Source: Ruminococcus sp. Phil11
GTDB lineage: Bacteria; Bacillota; Clostridia; Oscillospirales; Ruminococcaceae
Direction: 5' to 3'
Assembly (NCBI GenBank): GCA_001940925.1
Contig: MSGZ01000042.1
Location: 66,970 to 130,969, forward strand
Length of the DNA: 64,000 nt
Shown here: one piece after another, positions 51,996 through 60,308 of the stretch
Layout of the letters: every line of letters begins with the position of its first letter
Numbering within the stretch: position 1 is the stretch's first letter
Position numbers and translations under genes: made by a program
Notes under the pieces: model-generated
Databases searched by the model: none
What the model was told of the DNA's origin: nothing
Seen by the model: only the letters and a program-made list of their open reading frames with translations

Positions 51996-52964
51996 TTGAA
52001 AAAGCATTTTCTGACAATCATGACCGCAGTCACGGCAGCAGCGATGCTGACCGGCTGCGGCACCGGAACGACAGCCAAGAACGGCACATATATCTCCGTC
52101 AACGGCATCAGAAATCAGGCTGATGCATACCGCACCGATCCCGATGCTGCGCTGGATGCAGTGCTGGCAGAGGAGATCGAATCCGAAGCCGCTGTGACGC
52201 TGAATCAGAATCAAACACTTTCTATTCTGCGGCATTACGCTGCAAACAATGCGGTCACATGGAACGGCACATACATTACAGAGGGATCGAAGCTGATCTT
52301 CAACTATACCGGCGCAGAGGTCAGCGGCAGTGATCCAGAGCGTTTTACTGCAAAGATCGCTGAGCTGAACAACACCGGTGCTTATCCGGATCCCCTGATA
52401 CCGCGCATCTATCTGCTCAGTGCAGCATACACCTCTTCCAAGCTGCCGATCGGAATTCTGCGCAGCGTGGATACGGAAGCACCGTCCGCAGCAGAGCTGC
52501 ACGGAGATTTCATCTGTACGCCGATGTTCGGCATGACCGCTGACGGCAAGTATGAAGCCGGCAAGGATTTCGCACTGAATTACGTCCCGGCGGATACGCT
52601 GAAAAACGATCCGTATTCCACAGCGTATTACAACGTGCAGGACAAAACCTATTTACAGGAGCTTAATGAGGAAAAACTGGACCTAGAGCTCAGCCTCCTC
52701 GCAAACCGCTACGGCTTGGAGAACAGCGATAACATGCAGTTCCGCGTGAACTTCTCCGGCGGCAAATGGGAGATGACTGCGGCAGACGGCAGTGCATTCA
52801 GCCACGGTGCGTATGCGGAGAGCAAAAAACACCCCGGGTTCATCAGTATGTATGAAGAGCCGGACGATCCGCAGACTGCGGCGAGGCTCGGGTCGTTCTA
52901 CCCGCTGTTCCTGTATATCGACGGTGACGGCGTTTATTATCCGGGACTTGTCAGAAAACCGTAA
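51996..52964 (+). CDS. Lipoprotein of unknown function
   Basis: A 322-residue lipoprotein with signal peptide and lipobox LTGC (C21). The mature part has no recognised domain; it is rich in Asn, Ala, Tyr and acidic residues. The start is TTG 51996 (then KKHFLTIMTAV) preceded by AAAGGAG. It is inserted between paaK and the ACT gene, which normally adjoin, so it may be an insertion into the operon. Function unknown. Confidence 0.7.
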   Translation: MKKHFLTIMTAVTAAAMLTGCGTGTTAKNGTYISVNGIRNQADAYRTDPDAALDAVLAEEIESEAAVTLNQNQTLSILRHYAANNAVTWNGTYITEGSKLIFNYTGAEVSGSDPERFTAKIAELNNTGAYPDPLIPRIYLLSAAYTSSKLPIGILRSVDTEAPSAAELHGDFICTPMFGMTADGKYEAGKDFALNYVPADTLKNDPYSTAYYNVQDKTYLQELNEEKLDLELSLLANRYGLENSDNMQFRVNFSGGKWEMTAADGSAFSHGAYAESKKHPGFISMYEEPDDPQTAARLGSFYPLFLYIDGDGVYYPGLVRKP

Positions 52965-52988
52965 CCCCCGAAAAAGGAGGATTTTACT

Positions 52989-53423
52989 ATGGACACGATC
53001 AAGCAGTTTTCTATCTTCGTTGAAAACAAGCAGGGCAAAATGGCAGAACTCACCCGCCTGATCGCGGATGCAGGCATCGACCTGCGCACGCTGAGCCTTG
53101 CGGATACCCGCGATTTCGGCATCCTGCGCATCATCGTCAACAAGCCGGAAGAGACCGAAGCACTCCTGCGCGAGAACGGCTGGACCTTCAAAGCGACCTC
53201 CGTGATCGGCGTCAAGGTGCCGGACTGCCCTGGCGGCGTCGCGACGGTGCTGGAAGCGCTCAATGAGGCGGGCGTCAACGTCGAATATATGTATGCATTC
53301 GTCAACCGCACGCCCGGCAGAGCCGATACGGTCATCTGCGTGGACAACGAGCAGGCGGCGCTCGATATCCTGAAATCGAAGAAAATCGACATTCTCACCG
53401 CCGAGGAAGCTTATGATATCTGA
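52989..53423 (+). CDS. Tandem ACT-domain protein
   Basis: A 144-residue protein made of two ACT domains (about 5-65 and 72-135): IFVENKQGKMAELTRLIADAGID and VKVPDCPGGVATVLEALNEAGVN are the ligand-site turns. ACT domains bind amino acids, and this stand-alone type regularly follows iorAB/paaK, probably sensing an aromatic amino acid. Start ATG 52989 follows AAAAAGGAGG. Confidence 0.9.
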   Translation: MDTIKQFSIFVENKQGKMAELTRLIADAGIDLRTLSLADTRDFGILRIIVNKPEETEALLRENGWTFKATSVIGVKVPDCPGGVATVLEALNEAGVNVEYMYAFVNRTPGRADTVICVDNEQAALDILKSKKIDILTAEEAYDI

Positions 53424-53476
53424 CTGCGGATCCGCCTGCCGATTCGGTTCTCATATAACAAAAATCAGCAGGGCTA

Positions 53477-53505
53477 TTGACTTTTCCGCGCAAACAATGT
53501 ATAAT
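53477..53505 (+). promoter_or_regulatory. Promoter of the zinc-ribbon protein gene
   Basis: TTGACT (53477-53482), a 17-base spacer and TGTATAAT (-10 at 53500-53505). The leader of about 95 bases is GC-rich with no clear terminator. Confidence 0.75.
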
Positions 53506-53605
53506 AAGATTACAGATCATTCGCGGGCCGGTTCTGAGCAGTCCGCAAAAATCAGTCGCCGCCGCAGGTTTGTGAAGGACTGCGGTGCGGAATGGAGTGT
53601 GTATC

Positions 53606-54046
53606 ATGAGCATCTTTGACAAGGTCAGTGACATGAGCAGAGGCCTCAGCGAGAAGGCTTCCAATGTCTCTGAGGTCAGTAACCTCAAGCGCAAGATCCT
53701 CTATGAGGAGGAGCGCATCGTTGAGATTTTCGCGGATCTCGGCAAGAAATACTACAAGAACCCGGATGAGGATCCGGCAGTTTTCCGTGCACTGTGCGAC
53801 GACATTGATGCACGCCGCCGCCGCATCAAGAAAATGAAGTTCGAGCTGAACACGCTCCGCGGCTACAAGATGTGCCCGAAGTGCGATGCAGAAAACAGCG
53901 AGAAAAACATCTTCTGCGGTGTTTGCGGTGCCCGCCTGCCCGACCCGGACGACGAGGATTTCACCTCTCTGGAGGAGAACGATTACTACACCGAGACCAG
54001 CAATCAGTTCTTCAACGCTGACAGCACCGGCAACGTCGGCATTTAA
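53606..54046 (+). CDS. Coiled-coil zinc-ribbon protein of unknown function
   Basis: A 146-residue protein with a helical, probably coiled-coil, N-terminal part (MSIFDKVSDMSRGLSEKASN to about 90), then a zinc ribbon CPKC...CGVC (about 92-112), then an acidic tail. Start ATG 53606 follows GGAG by 8 bases; a GTG at 53585 with GAAGGA is an alternative that would add seven residues. Similar proteins are frequent in Clostridia, with no assigned role. Confidence 0.75.
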   Translation: MSIFDKVSDMSRGLSEKASNVSEVSNLKRKILYEEERIVEIFADLGKKYYKNPDEDPAVFRALCDDIDARRRRIKKMKFELNTLRGYKMCPKCDAENSEKNIFCGVCGARLPDPDDEDFTSLEENDYYTETSNQFFNADSTGNVGI

Positions 54047-54054
54047 CAAATTGA

Positions 54055-54087
54055 CAGACCGTCCGCACTGAGCAGGCGGTCTGTTTT
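54055..54087 (+). terminator. Terminator after the zinc-ribbon gene
   Basis: CAGACCG 54055-54061 pairs with CGGTCTG 54077-54083, followed by TTTTG. It lies just before the YhfC-like gene's ribosome binding site. Confidence 0.7.
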
Positions 54088-54104
54088 GCAAAAGGAGAAA
54101 AGCT

Positions 54105-54926
54105 ATGGTACCAACTAGCTCAATTGCGGTCATGATCGGAGGCATTGTATTTATTTTTGTTCTTGTCATCGGCCTCATGCTGTTTTATAAGATCAGATAT
54201 CGCACGAAAATTTCAACCTTCCTGATCGGTGCAGCGACCTTTATTCTGTTTGCACTGGTGCTGGAACAGATCATGCATGTGATCGTGCTCAAAACACCGA
54301 TCGGTGAGACCATCCAGAACAATGTCTGGCTTTTGGCACTCTACGGCGGACTGGCTGCCGGTATCTTTGAGGAAACCGGACGTCTGCTCGCCATGAAATT
54401 TCTGCTGAAAAAGGATCATGACAAGCCGCACACCGCACTGATGTACGGTACCGGACACGGCGGTATCGAGGCGATCCTGCTCGGGGCACTCGGTATGGCA
54501 GGAAATCTGGTCTATTCGTTCATGATCAACGCCGGACAGGAGCAGATGCTGCTCAGTCAGGTACCGGCAGAGCAGCAGGAAGCACTGCAAACCGCGTTCA
54601 CACAACTGAAAGAATTTTCGCCTGCAATGTTTGCGGCTGCACCGGTTGAACGGCTTTCTGCCGTCACACTGCATATTGCGCTGTCGGTGCTGGTCTGGAC
54701 AGCCGTCGTGAAGAAAAAGCCCTCGCTGTTCTTCCTTGCGATCCTGCTGCACACTGCCGTAGATGCATTGGCCGTAATCCTGAAAGATCGGGTTTCTATT
54801 CCCGTACTGGAGCTGATTGTCATGGCATTCTCCGTCATGACGGTGTTCATTGCGTTTGCAGTCTGGAAAAGATATCTGAAATCCGTGCAGGGCGATATCC
54901 CGGAAACGGAAGAAACACCCGCATAA
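54105..54926 (+). CDS. YhfC-like intramembrane protease family protein
   Basis: A 273-residue membrane protein with about seven helices. Motifs GIFEETGRLLAMK and GTGHGGIEAILLG match the YhfC family, related to CPBP-type glutamic intramembrane proteases; ILLHTAVDALAV supplies a further conserved His. Its substrate is unknown. ATG 54105 follows AAAAGGAG; it starts 58 bases after the zinc-ribbon gene, across a terminator. Confidence 0.8.
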   Translation: MVPTSSIAVMIGGIVFIFVLVIGLMLFYKIRYRTKISTFLIGAATFILFALVLEQIMHVIVLKTPIGETIQNNVWLLALYGGLAAGIFEETGRLLAMKFLLKKDHDKPHTALMYGTGHGGIEAILLGALGMAGNLVYSFMINAGQEQMLLSQVPAEQQEALQTAFTQLKEFSPAMFAAAPVERLSAVTLHIALSVLVWTAVVKKKPSLFFLAILLHTAVDALAVILKDRVSIPVLELIVMAFSVMTVFIAFAVWKRYLKSVQGDIPETEETPA

Positions 54927-54935
54927 CATATATGA

Positions 54936-54966
54936 AAACGTCTGTACGCCGGTACAGGCGTTTTTT
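54936..54966 (+). terminator. Terminator before the spoIIIA operon
   Basis: AAACG-CTGTAC / GTACAG-CGTTT stem (54936-54948 with 54951-54962) followed by TTTTTTT. Confidence 0.8.
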
Positions 54967-55028
54967 TGTTCTACGCAGACACAGACAGGCATAGGATGTA
55001 CCAAGACAAATGAAAGGCGGTGCGTCCA

Positions 55029-55958
55029 TTGACAGTACACAGCAGCTTTCAATATATCCTTCCCTATCTGCCGCCTGAACTGCAGCAGCCGCTCATGAAG
55101 CTGCAGGAGCCGGACACCGTACAGGAGATCCGCCTGCGGAAAGGCCGCACCATGCAGATTATCCGTCAGGGACAGGCATACAGCATCACACGATCAGGCA
55201 GTCTCACCGCACCGGAACAGGACTGCATTCCGGTCACGGGACAGGTTCTGGATACGGTATTCCGGAACCTCTGTGCGCAGTCCGTGCACAGCTTTCAGGA
55301 CGCGATCCGGCAGGGCTATCTGCCGCTTGCAGGCGGAAACCGCGCAGGGCTCTGCGGGACTGCCGTGCTGCGCGGCGGCGAGACAGAGTCTGTCCGCGAT
55401 ATCAGCAGCATCAATCTCCGGATCGCATCGGAGCGTACCGGCTGTGCAGCAGCACTGGCATCAGAGATCGGCGACCCGCGGCGGTCCGGCGGCATCCTGA
55501 TCGCAGGGCCGCCCGCATCGGGCAAGACGACCGTTCTGCGCGATCTTGCGCGGATATTCGGCGGCAGAATGCGCGTCTGCATCCCGGATGAGCGCGGCGA
55601 GCTGGCAGCAGTCCGAAACGGTGTCCCGCAGTTTCAGGTCGGTGCACAGACCGACGTTTTCGACGGCTATCCGAAAGCGGAAGCGATCGCGGCGGCAATA
55701 CGGGTCATGAGCCCGGAGCTGCTGATCTGCGACGAGCTCGGCGGAGAACATGAAGCGGATACGCTGCTATCTTCGGTGCACAGCGGCGTCACGCTGATCG
55801 CATCCGCCCATGCCGCCGACCTGCGGACATTGCAGCTCCGGCCGCAAATCCGCCGCCTGATTGATGCAGGCATGTTCCGGCTCGGCTTTCTGCTCGGGAC
55901 CGGCGAACGCTGCGGACAGATCACCGAAAAAACCGTGTTCGGGAGGGATAACGAATGA
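55029..55958 (+). CDS. spoIIIAA: Stage III sporulation protein AA (ATPase)
   Basis: A 309-residue cytoplasmic ATPase related to type II/IV secretion motors; it energises the mother cell-forespore channel. Walker A is GPPASGKTT, and a second signature CDELGGEHEADTLLSSVHSG follows. The start is uncertain: TTG 55029 (LTVHSSFQYIL) lies 11 bases after AAAGG, while GTG 55020 is almost on top of it. It is the first gene of a complete spoIIIAA-AH operon. A sigma-E promoter is expected upstream but was not convincingly identified. Confidence 0.92.
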   Translation: MTVHSSFQYILPYLPPELQQPLMKLQEPDTVQEIRLRKGRTMQIIRQGQAYSITRSGSLTAPEQDCIPVTGQVLDTVFRNLCAQSVHSFQDAIRQGYLPLAGGNRAGLCGTAVLRGGETESVRDISSINLRIASERTGCAAALASEIGDPRRSGGILIAGPPASGKTTVLRDLARIFGGRMRVCIPDERGELAAVRNGVPQFQVGAQTDVFDGYPKAEAIAAAIRVMSPELLICDELGGEHEADTLLSSVHSGVTLIASAHAADLRTLQLRPQIRRLIDAGMFRLGFLLGTGERCGQITEKTVFGRDNE

Positions 55959-56446
55959 AGTGCGCAGGGGCTTTTCTGCTGCTCGGTGCCTGTTTGTTAT
56001 GCGGCATACGCGCGGCAAAGCAGCTTGACCGGAACGCCGCACAGATACGGCTTCTGCGGCAGCTTGTGACCGATCTTATGAACGAGCTTCGGTATACGCT
56101 GGCACCGGTCGGGCAGCTGCTTCAGACACTCGCCGGACATGCAGCCTACCGGGAGCTTGCCTTTCTGCAGAATGCCGCCGCAAACGCAGATGCCTTTCCG
56201 CAGAGCTGGCAGGCAGCCGTGCAGTCGGACAGGCAGCTGATGCCGGAAGCCGCCGCAGTACTGGAAACGGTCGGGCAGACGCTCGGCAGCACGGCACTGG
56301 ACGGTCAGCTTTCCGCGCTGGAGCTCTGCTGCGAACGGCTCAGCAGCCTGCAGGCGGCGGCAGAGCAGTCCGCGCTGAAAAAAGGTGCGCTGTACCGCAG
56401 TCTCGGGCTGTTCGGCGGACTGTTCTGCGTGATTTTACTTCTGTAA
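55955..56446 (+). CDS. spoIIIAB: Stage III sporulation protein AB
   Basis: A 163-residue membrane protein with an N-terminal helix, a GspF-like helical body (LRQLVTDLMNELRYT; EQSALKKGALYRSLGLFGG) and a C-terminal helix. It overlaps spoIIIAA by 4 bases (ATGA). Typical length and order. Confidence 0.9.
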   Translation: MKCAGAFLLLGACLLCGIRAAKQLDRNAAQIRLLRQLVTDLMNELRYTLAPVGQLLQTLAGHAAYRELAFLQNAAANADAFPQSWQAAVQSDRQLMPEAAAVLETVGQTLGSTALDGQLSALELCCERLSSLQAAAEQSALKKGALYRSLGLFGGLFCVILLL

Positions 56447-56463
56447 CGGAACGGAGCGTTGTT

Positions 56464-56661
56464 ATGGATATCGACCTGATATTCAAGGTCGCGGGCATCG
56501 GCATCATCGTCGCGGTACTGAATCTGGTGCTCAAACGGGCCGAGCGCGAGGAGCAGGCCATGCTGACGACCCTCGCCGGACTGATCGTCGTTCTGATGCT
56601 GATCATCAACGAGATATCGGATCTGTTTGATACCGTGAAAACGGTGTTCGGCCTATGGTAA
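56464..56661 (+). CDS. spoIIIAC: Stage III sporulation protein AC
   Basis: A 65-residue protein with two helices (DIDLIFKVAGIGIIVAVLN and a second at 38-58), the normal size and sequence type for SpoIIIAC. It overlaps spoIIIAD by 7 bases. Confidence 0.92.
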   Translation: MDIDLIFKVAGIGIIVAVLNLVLKRAEREEQAMLTTLAGLIVVLMLIINEISDLFDTVKTVFGLW

Positions 56662-57062
56662 CGGCAATGCAGGCCGCGGGCATCGCGCTGACGGCAGTCA
56701 TGCTCGCAAAAATGCTGGAACGCTATGCGAAGGAGCAGGCCATGCTGCTGACGCTGCTGACCGGTGCGCTGCTGACCGCCGCAGCCGTCACGATGATGAC
56801 GCCGGTCACGGAACAGATCGACGCATTGCTCGCGGACGCCGGACTCGAACCGCAGCAGATCGCCTGCATCACGAAAGCGATCGGCATTTGCTGTGTGACG
56901 CAGCTCGCGTCGGACGTCTGCAAAGATGCGGGAGAATCAGCCATGGCATCCGCGGTCATGATCGCTGGCAAGACCGCGCTGCTGGTGCTCACCCTGCCGC
57001 TGATTCGTCCGCTCCGGCAGCTTTTGGAGGAGGTGCTCTCATGCGCGGCATCCTTCAGATAA
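56655..57062 (+). CDS. spoIIIAD: Stage III sporulation protein AD
   Basis: A 135-residue membrane protein with about four helices; YAKEQAMLLTLLTGALL and ITKAIGICCVTQLASDVCKDA are family-typical. It overlaps both neighbours (7 bases with AC, 22 with AE), indicating translational coupling. Confidence 0.92.
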   Translation: MVTAMQAAGIALTAVMLAKMLERYAKEQAMLLTLLTGALLTAAAVTMMTPVTEQIDALLADAGLEPQQIACITKAIGICCVTQLASDVCKDAGESAMASAVMIAGKTALLVLTLPLIRPLRQLLEEVLSCAASFR

Positions 57063-58171
57063 GCACGGTTCTGCTGCTGATCTCGGTCTGCTTTTTTATG
57101 ATGCGGCTCCCCTGCGCTGCCGATACGGACGACCCGCTGCAGGCCATGCAGGACAGGCTTTACGCGCTCGATATCCCGCAGGATGCGGATGATGCGCTGC
57201 GCGATCTTGATGTCGATCCGGCCGACCCCGCAGGCATTACCGCGCTTTCGCCGGAATCGGTCTGGCAGCGGCTCCGTCAGACGATCGCAGAAGAAGCCGC
57301 CGCCCCGCTGCGGCTCAGCGGGATGCTGCTCTCGCTGACCGTCCTGACCGCGCTGCTCGGCGGGTTCAGCGATGCCGCTGCGGGTGACACGCTCCGGCCG
57401 CAGTACGACACAGTCTGCACGCTGATCTGTGTCTGCACAGCGGTAAAGCCGGTCTGTACCTGCCTGCTCCGGACGGCGGATGCGCTCTCGGACGGACAGG
57501 TCTTTATGGCGGGATTCGTCCCGGTATTCGCGGCATTTCTGGCGGCAGGCGGCTCCGTAGCAGGCAGCAGCACCTATCAGATCTTTGTTCTGTTCCTGAC
57601 GGAAGGCTTCATGCAGCTGACGAACGCGGTACTGTTCCCGCTGCTGCAAATGGGAACGGCCGCCGGCATCGCGGATGCGATCGCACCGAAAATGAAGCTC
57701 GGGCGGCTTGCCGACGGCTTCCGGACGGCCGTCACTTGGCTGCTCGGGACAGTGACCGCGCTGTTTTCGGCAATGCTCTCCGTGCGGAGCTTTGTCGCGT
57801 CGGCGGCGGATACGCTCGCATCAAAATCCGTCCGGCTGCTGACCGCCGGTATCCCGATCGTGGGCAGCGCAGTATCGGAGGCATACAGCACGGTGCAGGG
57901 CAGCATCCGTCTGCTGCGGAACGGCACCGGCGCAGTCGGCGTTCTGGTCATCCTCTGGTTGACGCTCCCGCCGCTGCTGTCATTGCTGATCTACCGCGCG
58001 GTATTCTGGCTGATGCAGCTGTTCTCCGAACTCGCCGGCGCAGAATCGCTGACAAAGCTGTATAAGAATATGCAGACGGTGCTGTCGGCGGCATTTGCCA
58101 TGCTGATCTGCGATGCCGTCATGCTGACCGTTTCCGGCGCGCTGATGATCTTGCTGACCGGCGCGCAGTAA
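57041..58171 (+). CDS. spoIIIAE: Stage III sporulation protein AE
   Basis: A 376-residue polytopic membrane protein with signal peptide (1-26) and about six to seven further helices; GMLLSLTVLTALLGGF and the later VRSFVASAADTLASKSVR match SpoIIIAE. The start ATG 57041 follows GGAGGAGG inside the end of spoIIIAD; a longer frame upstream is a shadow of spoIIIAD. Confidence 0.93.
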   Translation: MRGILQISTVLLLISVCFFMMRLPCAADTDDPLQAMQDRLYALDIPQDADDALRDLDVDPADPAGITALSPESVWQRLRQTIAEEAAAPLRLSGMLLSLTVLTALLGGFSDAAAGDTLRPQYDTVCTLICVCTAVKPVCTCLLRTADALSDGQVFMAGFVPVFAAFLAAGGSVAGSSTYQIFVLFLTEGFMQLTNAVLFPLLQMGTAAGIADAIAPKMKLGRLADGFRTAVTWLLGTVTALFSAMLSVRSFVASAADTLASKSVRLLTAGIPIVGSAVSEAYSTVQGSIRLLRNGTGAVGVLVILWLTLPPLLSLLIYRAVFWLMQLFSELAGAESLTKLYKNMQTVLSAAFAMLICDAVMLTVSGALMILLTGAQ

Positions 58172-58180
58172 GGAGGAACC

Positions 58181-58636
58181 ATGCAGGAACTGCAATCATC
58201 CGTGCTGCTCATCTGCCTGACGGCACTCGGCCTGACGCTCGCGGAGGGACTGCTCCCCGATCAACGGTTTGAGAAGCAGATCAGGCTGATGTTCGCCGCG
58301 CTGCTGCTGACCGTCATGCTGAAACCGCTTGCCGGAATGCGGTTCGGCGGGTTCGGCTCCTCGCTCCGCGAATCGGAGGCAGAGACAGCGGAACTGACAG
58401 CACTCGCGGAACAGGCTGAAAATCATGCCGTCTGTGAAAGCATCCGCAGTGCACTGAACCGGGAGCTCGCCCTGCGGGATATCCCCTGTGAGGTGACTGC
58501 GGTCGATGCGCATATTTCAGAGGACGGCGGCATAGTTATCAGTGAGGTACAGCTGAACGGCAATCTGCTGACAGGCAGTATCTGCCTGAAAGAATGGCTC
58601 GGTCCGGATATCCGGGTCACGGAAGGGGGCGTCTGA
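58181..58636 (+). CDS. spoIIIAF: Stage III sporulation protein AF
   Basis: A 151-residue protein with two N-terminal helices (about 6-22 and 34-51) and a soluble C-terminal ring-building-motif-like domain. ATG 58181 follows AAGGAGG. Order and size are normal. Confidence 0.88.
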   Translation: MQELQSSVLLICLTALGLTLAEGLLPDQRFEKQIRLMFAALLLTVMLKPLAGMRFGGFGSSLRESEAETAELTALAEQAENHAVCESIRSALNRELALRDIPCEVTAVDAHISEDGGIVISEVQLNGNLLTGSICLKEWLGPDIRVTEGGV

Positions 58637-58637
58637 T

Positions 58638-59174
58638 ATGCAGCCGTTGCTCACCGGACTGCGGGAACGGCTCCGGATGCTGCAGCGTCCGCGCCTGCTG
58701 CTGATCGCGGGGCTCTGCGGCGCGGCACTGCTGATCCTGCCGGGGATCAGAACGGAATCGCGTGCGCAGTCCCCGCCGCCCACAGACGGCACCGCGCAGG
58801 CAGAGCAGTACCGCGAAGCACTCGAAAAACGCCTGACCGATCTGCTGAACGGCATGGAAGGCGTCGGGCAGGTACGGGTCATGGTCACGGTCAGCGGCAC
58901 CGCGGAGCAGGTATACGCAGAGGAGGTGAAGGCCTCGCAGAACGAGCGCGGGCGGCAGCAGGAGGCGCAGGTCGTCATCACAAGGAGCAGCGGCGCGGAA
59001 GCCCCGATCGTTGCAAAGACGGTCTGCCCCTCGGTGCTCGGTGCCGCGATTCTCTGCAGCGGCGGCGATCATGCAGCCGTGCAGGAGCGCGTCCGGAAGG
59101 CGGCGTCCGCGGTGCTCGGCATCCCGCAGGGACAGATCTTCGTCGGCAAATCAGCAACATCATCCAAATATTGA
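58638..59174 (+). CDS. spoIIIAG: Stage III sporulation protein AG
   Basis: A 178-residue protein with one N-terminal helix (about 21-36), a disordered linker and a ring-forming extracellular domain (LEKRLTDLLNGMEGVGQVRVMVTV), which builds the large ring of the feeding-tube channel. It starts 1 base after the AF stop, with AAGGGGG before ATG 58638. Confidence 0.9.
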   Translation: MQPLLTGLRERLRMLQRPRLLLIAGLCGAALLILPGIRTESRAQSPPPTDGTAQAEQYREALEKRLTDLLNGMEGVGQVRVMVTVSGTAEQVYAEEVKASQNERGRQQEAQVVITRSSGAEAPIVAKTVCPSVLGAAILCSGGDHAAVQERVRKAASAVLGIPQGQIFVGKSATSSKY

Positions 59175-59188
59175 GAGGAGTCCGTATC

Positions 59189-59791
59189 ATGAAAAAGCCT
59201 ACAGTTATCATCGGAAAAAAGCAGATCCTGTTAAGCGCACTGACGCTGCTGCTCGGCGGCGCAGTTTATCTGAATTATGTGCTTGCAGACGGAAACGGTC
59301 TGCTTGATCCGACGCTTCTGCGTACCGATCCGGACGCAGTTACAGCAGCCGAAGCAGACGATCTCGCCAATTACGGCACGGCGGAAATGGTCAGCGCGGC
59401 CGCATCAAAATCGGATTATTTTGCGCAGGCAAGACTTGACCGCCAGAGCAGCCGCGACTACGCCGTACAGACGCTCCAGAGCATCTTAGGCGGCGGCGAT
59501 CTCAGCAAGGACGAAATGGTCACAAATGCGATCGACGCGGTCAATCTCTCAAAGCAGAGCGAAAAAGAAAGCGTGATCGAAAACCTGATTCTCTCGCAGG
59601 GCTTCTCGGACTGCGTCGTCTATCTGGACGGACAAACCGCGAAGATCGTCGTGGAGAGCAGCGGTCTGAAACCGGAGCAGGCCGCTGCAATTAAGGAGAT
59701 CGTGCTCTCGGAGTCGGATGTTGCGGCGGAGGGCATCCGCATTTTCGAGGTCGCATCCGGCGAACAGCCCGAAAATATGCCCGCTCCATAA
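59189..59791 (+). CDS. spoIIIAH: Stage III sporulation protein AH
   Basis: A 200-residue protein with one N-terminal helix (about 11-28) and an EscJ/PilO-like ring domain (about 90-195) that meets SpoIIQ across the intermembrane space. ATG 59189 (MKKPTVIIGKKQ) follows GAGAGGAG; a start 18 bases upstream would overlap spoIIIAG but lacks a site. It is the last gene of the operon. Confidence 0.92.
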   Translation: MKKPTVIIGKKQILLSALTLLLGGAVYLNYVLADGNGLLDPTLLRTDPDAVTAAEADDLANYGTAEMVSAAASKSDYFAQARLDRQSSRDYAVQTLQSILGGGDLSKDEMVTNAIDAVNLSKQSEKESVIENLILSQGFSDCVVYLDGQTAKIVVESSGLKPEQAAAIKEIVLSESDVAAEGIRIFEVASGEQPENMPAP

Positions 59792-59830
59792 AAATATTTG
59801 CAAAATATACGGCTTTTTTTCAAAAAAAGG

Positions 59831-59921
59831 TTGTACGAACGGAGAAAATCTGCTATAATATAAGATGTATTCATGCAGGCTGACGGCAGGAGGCTTCCTG
59901 CTGTCCGCCTGATTCATGCAG
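59831..59921 (+). promoter_or_regulatory. Promoter and nested leader hairpin of the Asp23-nusB-xse run
   Basis: TTGTAC (59831-59836), a 17-base spacer and TGCTATAAT (-10 at 59854-59859). The leader carries a 9-bp stem (59882-59890 with 59897-59905) nested in CAGGC 59876-59880 / GCCTG 59907-59911, framed by two copies of ATTCATGCAG. No U-tract follows. A T7/A7 palindrome at about 59813-59829 lies just upstream. Confidence 0.65.
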
Positions 59922-59943
59922 CAGAACCGAGGAGGTAGAAACA

Positions 59944-60288
59944 ATGAGCAATGCATATCCGAAGAAAGCCGTAACAGCCGGCGATGTCCGCATTTCCGAA
60001 AACGTCATCCGCTCGATCGCAGGTGTCGCAGCGAAGGAGATCGAAGGCGTGGCCGAGCTTGCAGAGGGCAAGGGCTCGCTGCTGATGCCCGCACCCGCTC
60101 CCGTCACCGTCAGCATCGTCAATGACATGGTCGAGATCACCGTCCGCCTTGTGCTGATGAACGGCGTCCGTCTGACGACCGTCGCGGAGCAGGTTCAGCA
60201 GAATATCAAGGAGAATGTTCAGAGCATGACCGGCGTGGTCGTGTCCAAGGTACATGTGATTGCCTCGGACATCGCATTTGACGACTGA
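59944..60288 (+). CDS. Asp23/Gls24 family protein
   Basis: A 114-residue member of the Asp23/Gls24 (alkaline shock/envelope stress) family: VRISENVIRSIAGVAAKEIEGV and VVVSKVHVIASDIAF. This short form is constitutively present next to nusB in many Clostridia and Bacilli. ATG 59944 follows GAGGAGG. Exact role unknown; the neighbourhood suggests housekeeping. Confidence 0.92.
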   Translation: MSNAYPKKAVTAGDVRISENVIRSIAGVAAKEIEGVAELAEGKGSLLMPAPAPVTVSIVNDMVEITVRLVLMNGVRLTTVAEQVQQNIKENVQSMTGVVVSKVHVIASDIAFDD

Positions 60289-60308
60289 ACGAGGAAAGGA
60301 TCCAGGAC

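Noticed and set aside
55020..55022. GTG as the spoIIIAA start
   Set aside because: It stands 2 bases from the AAAGG ribosome binding site; TTG 55029 has better spacing, though this remains uncertain.
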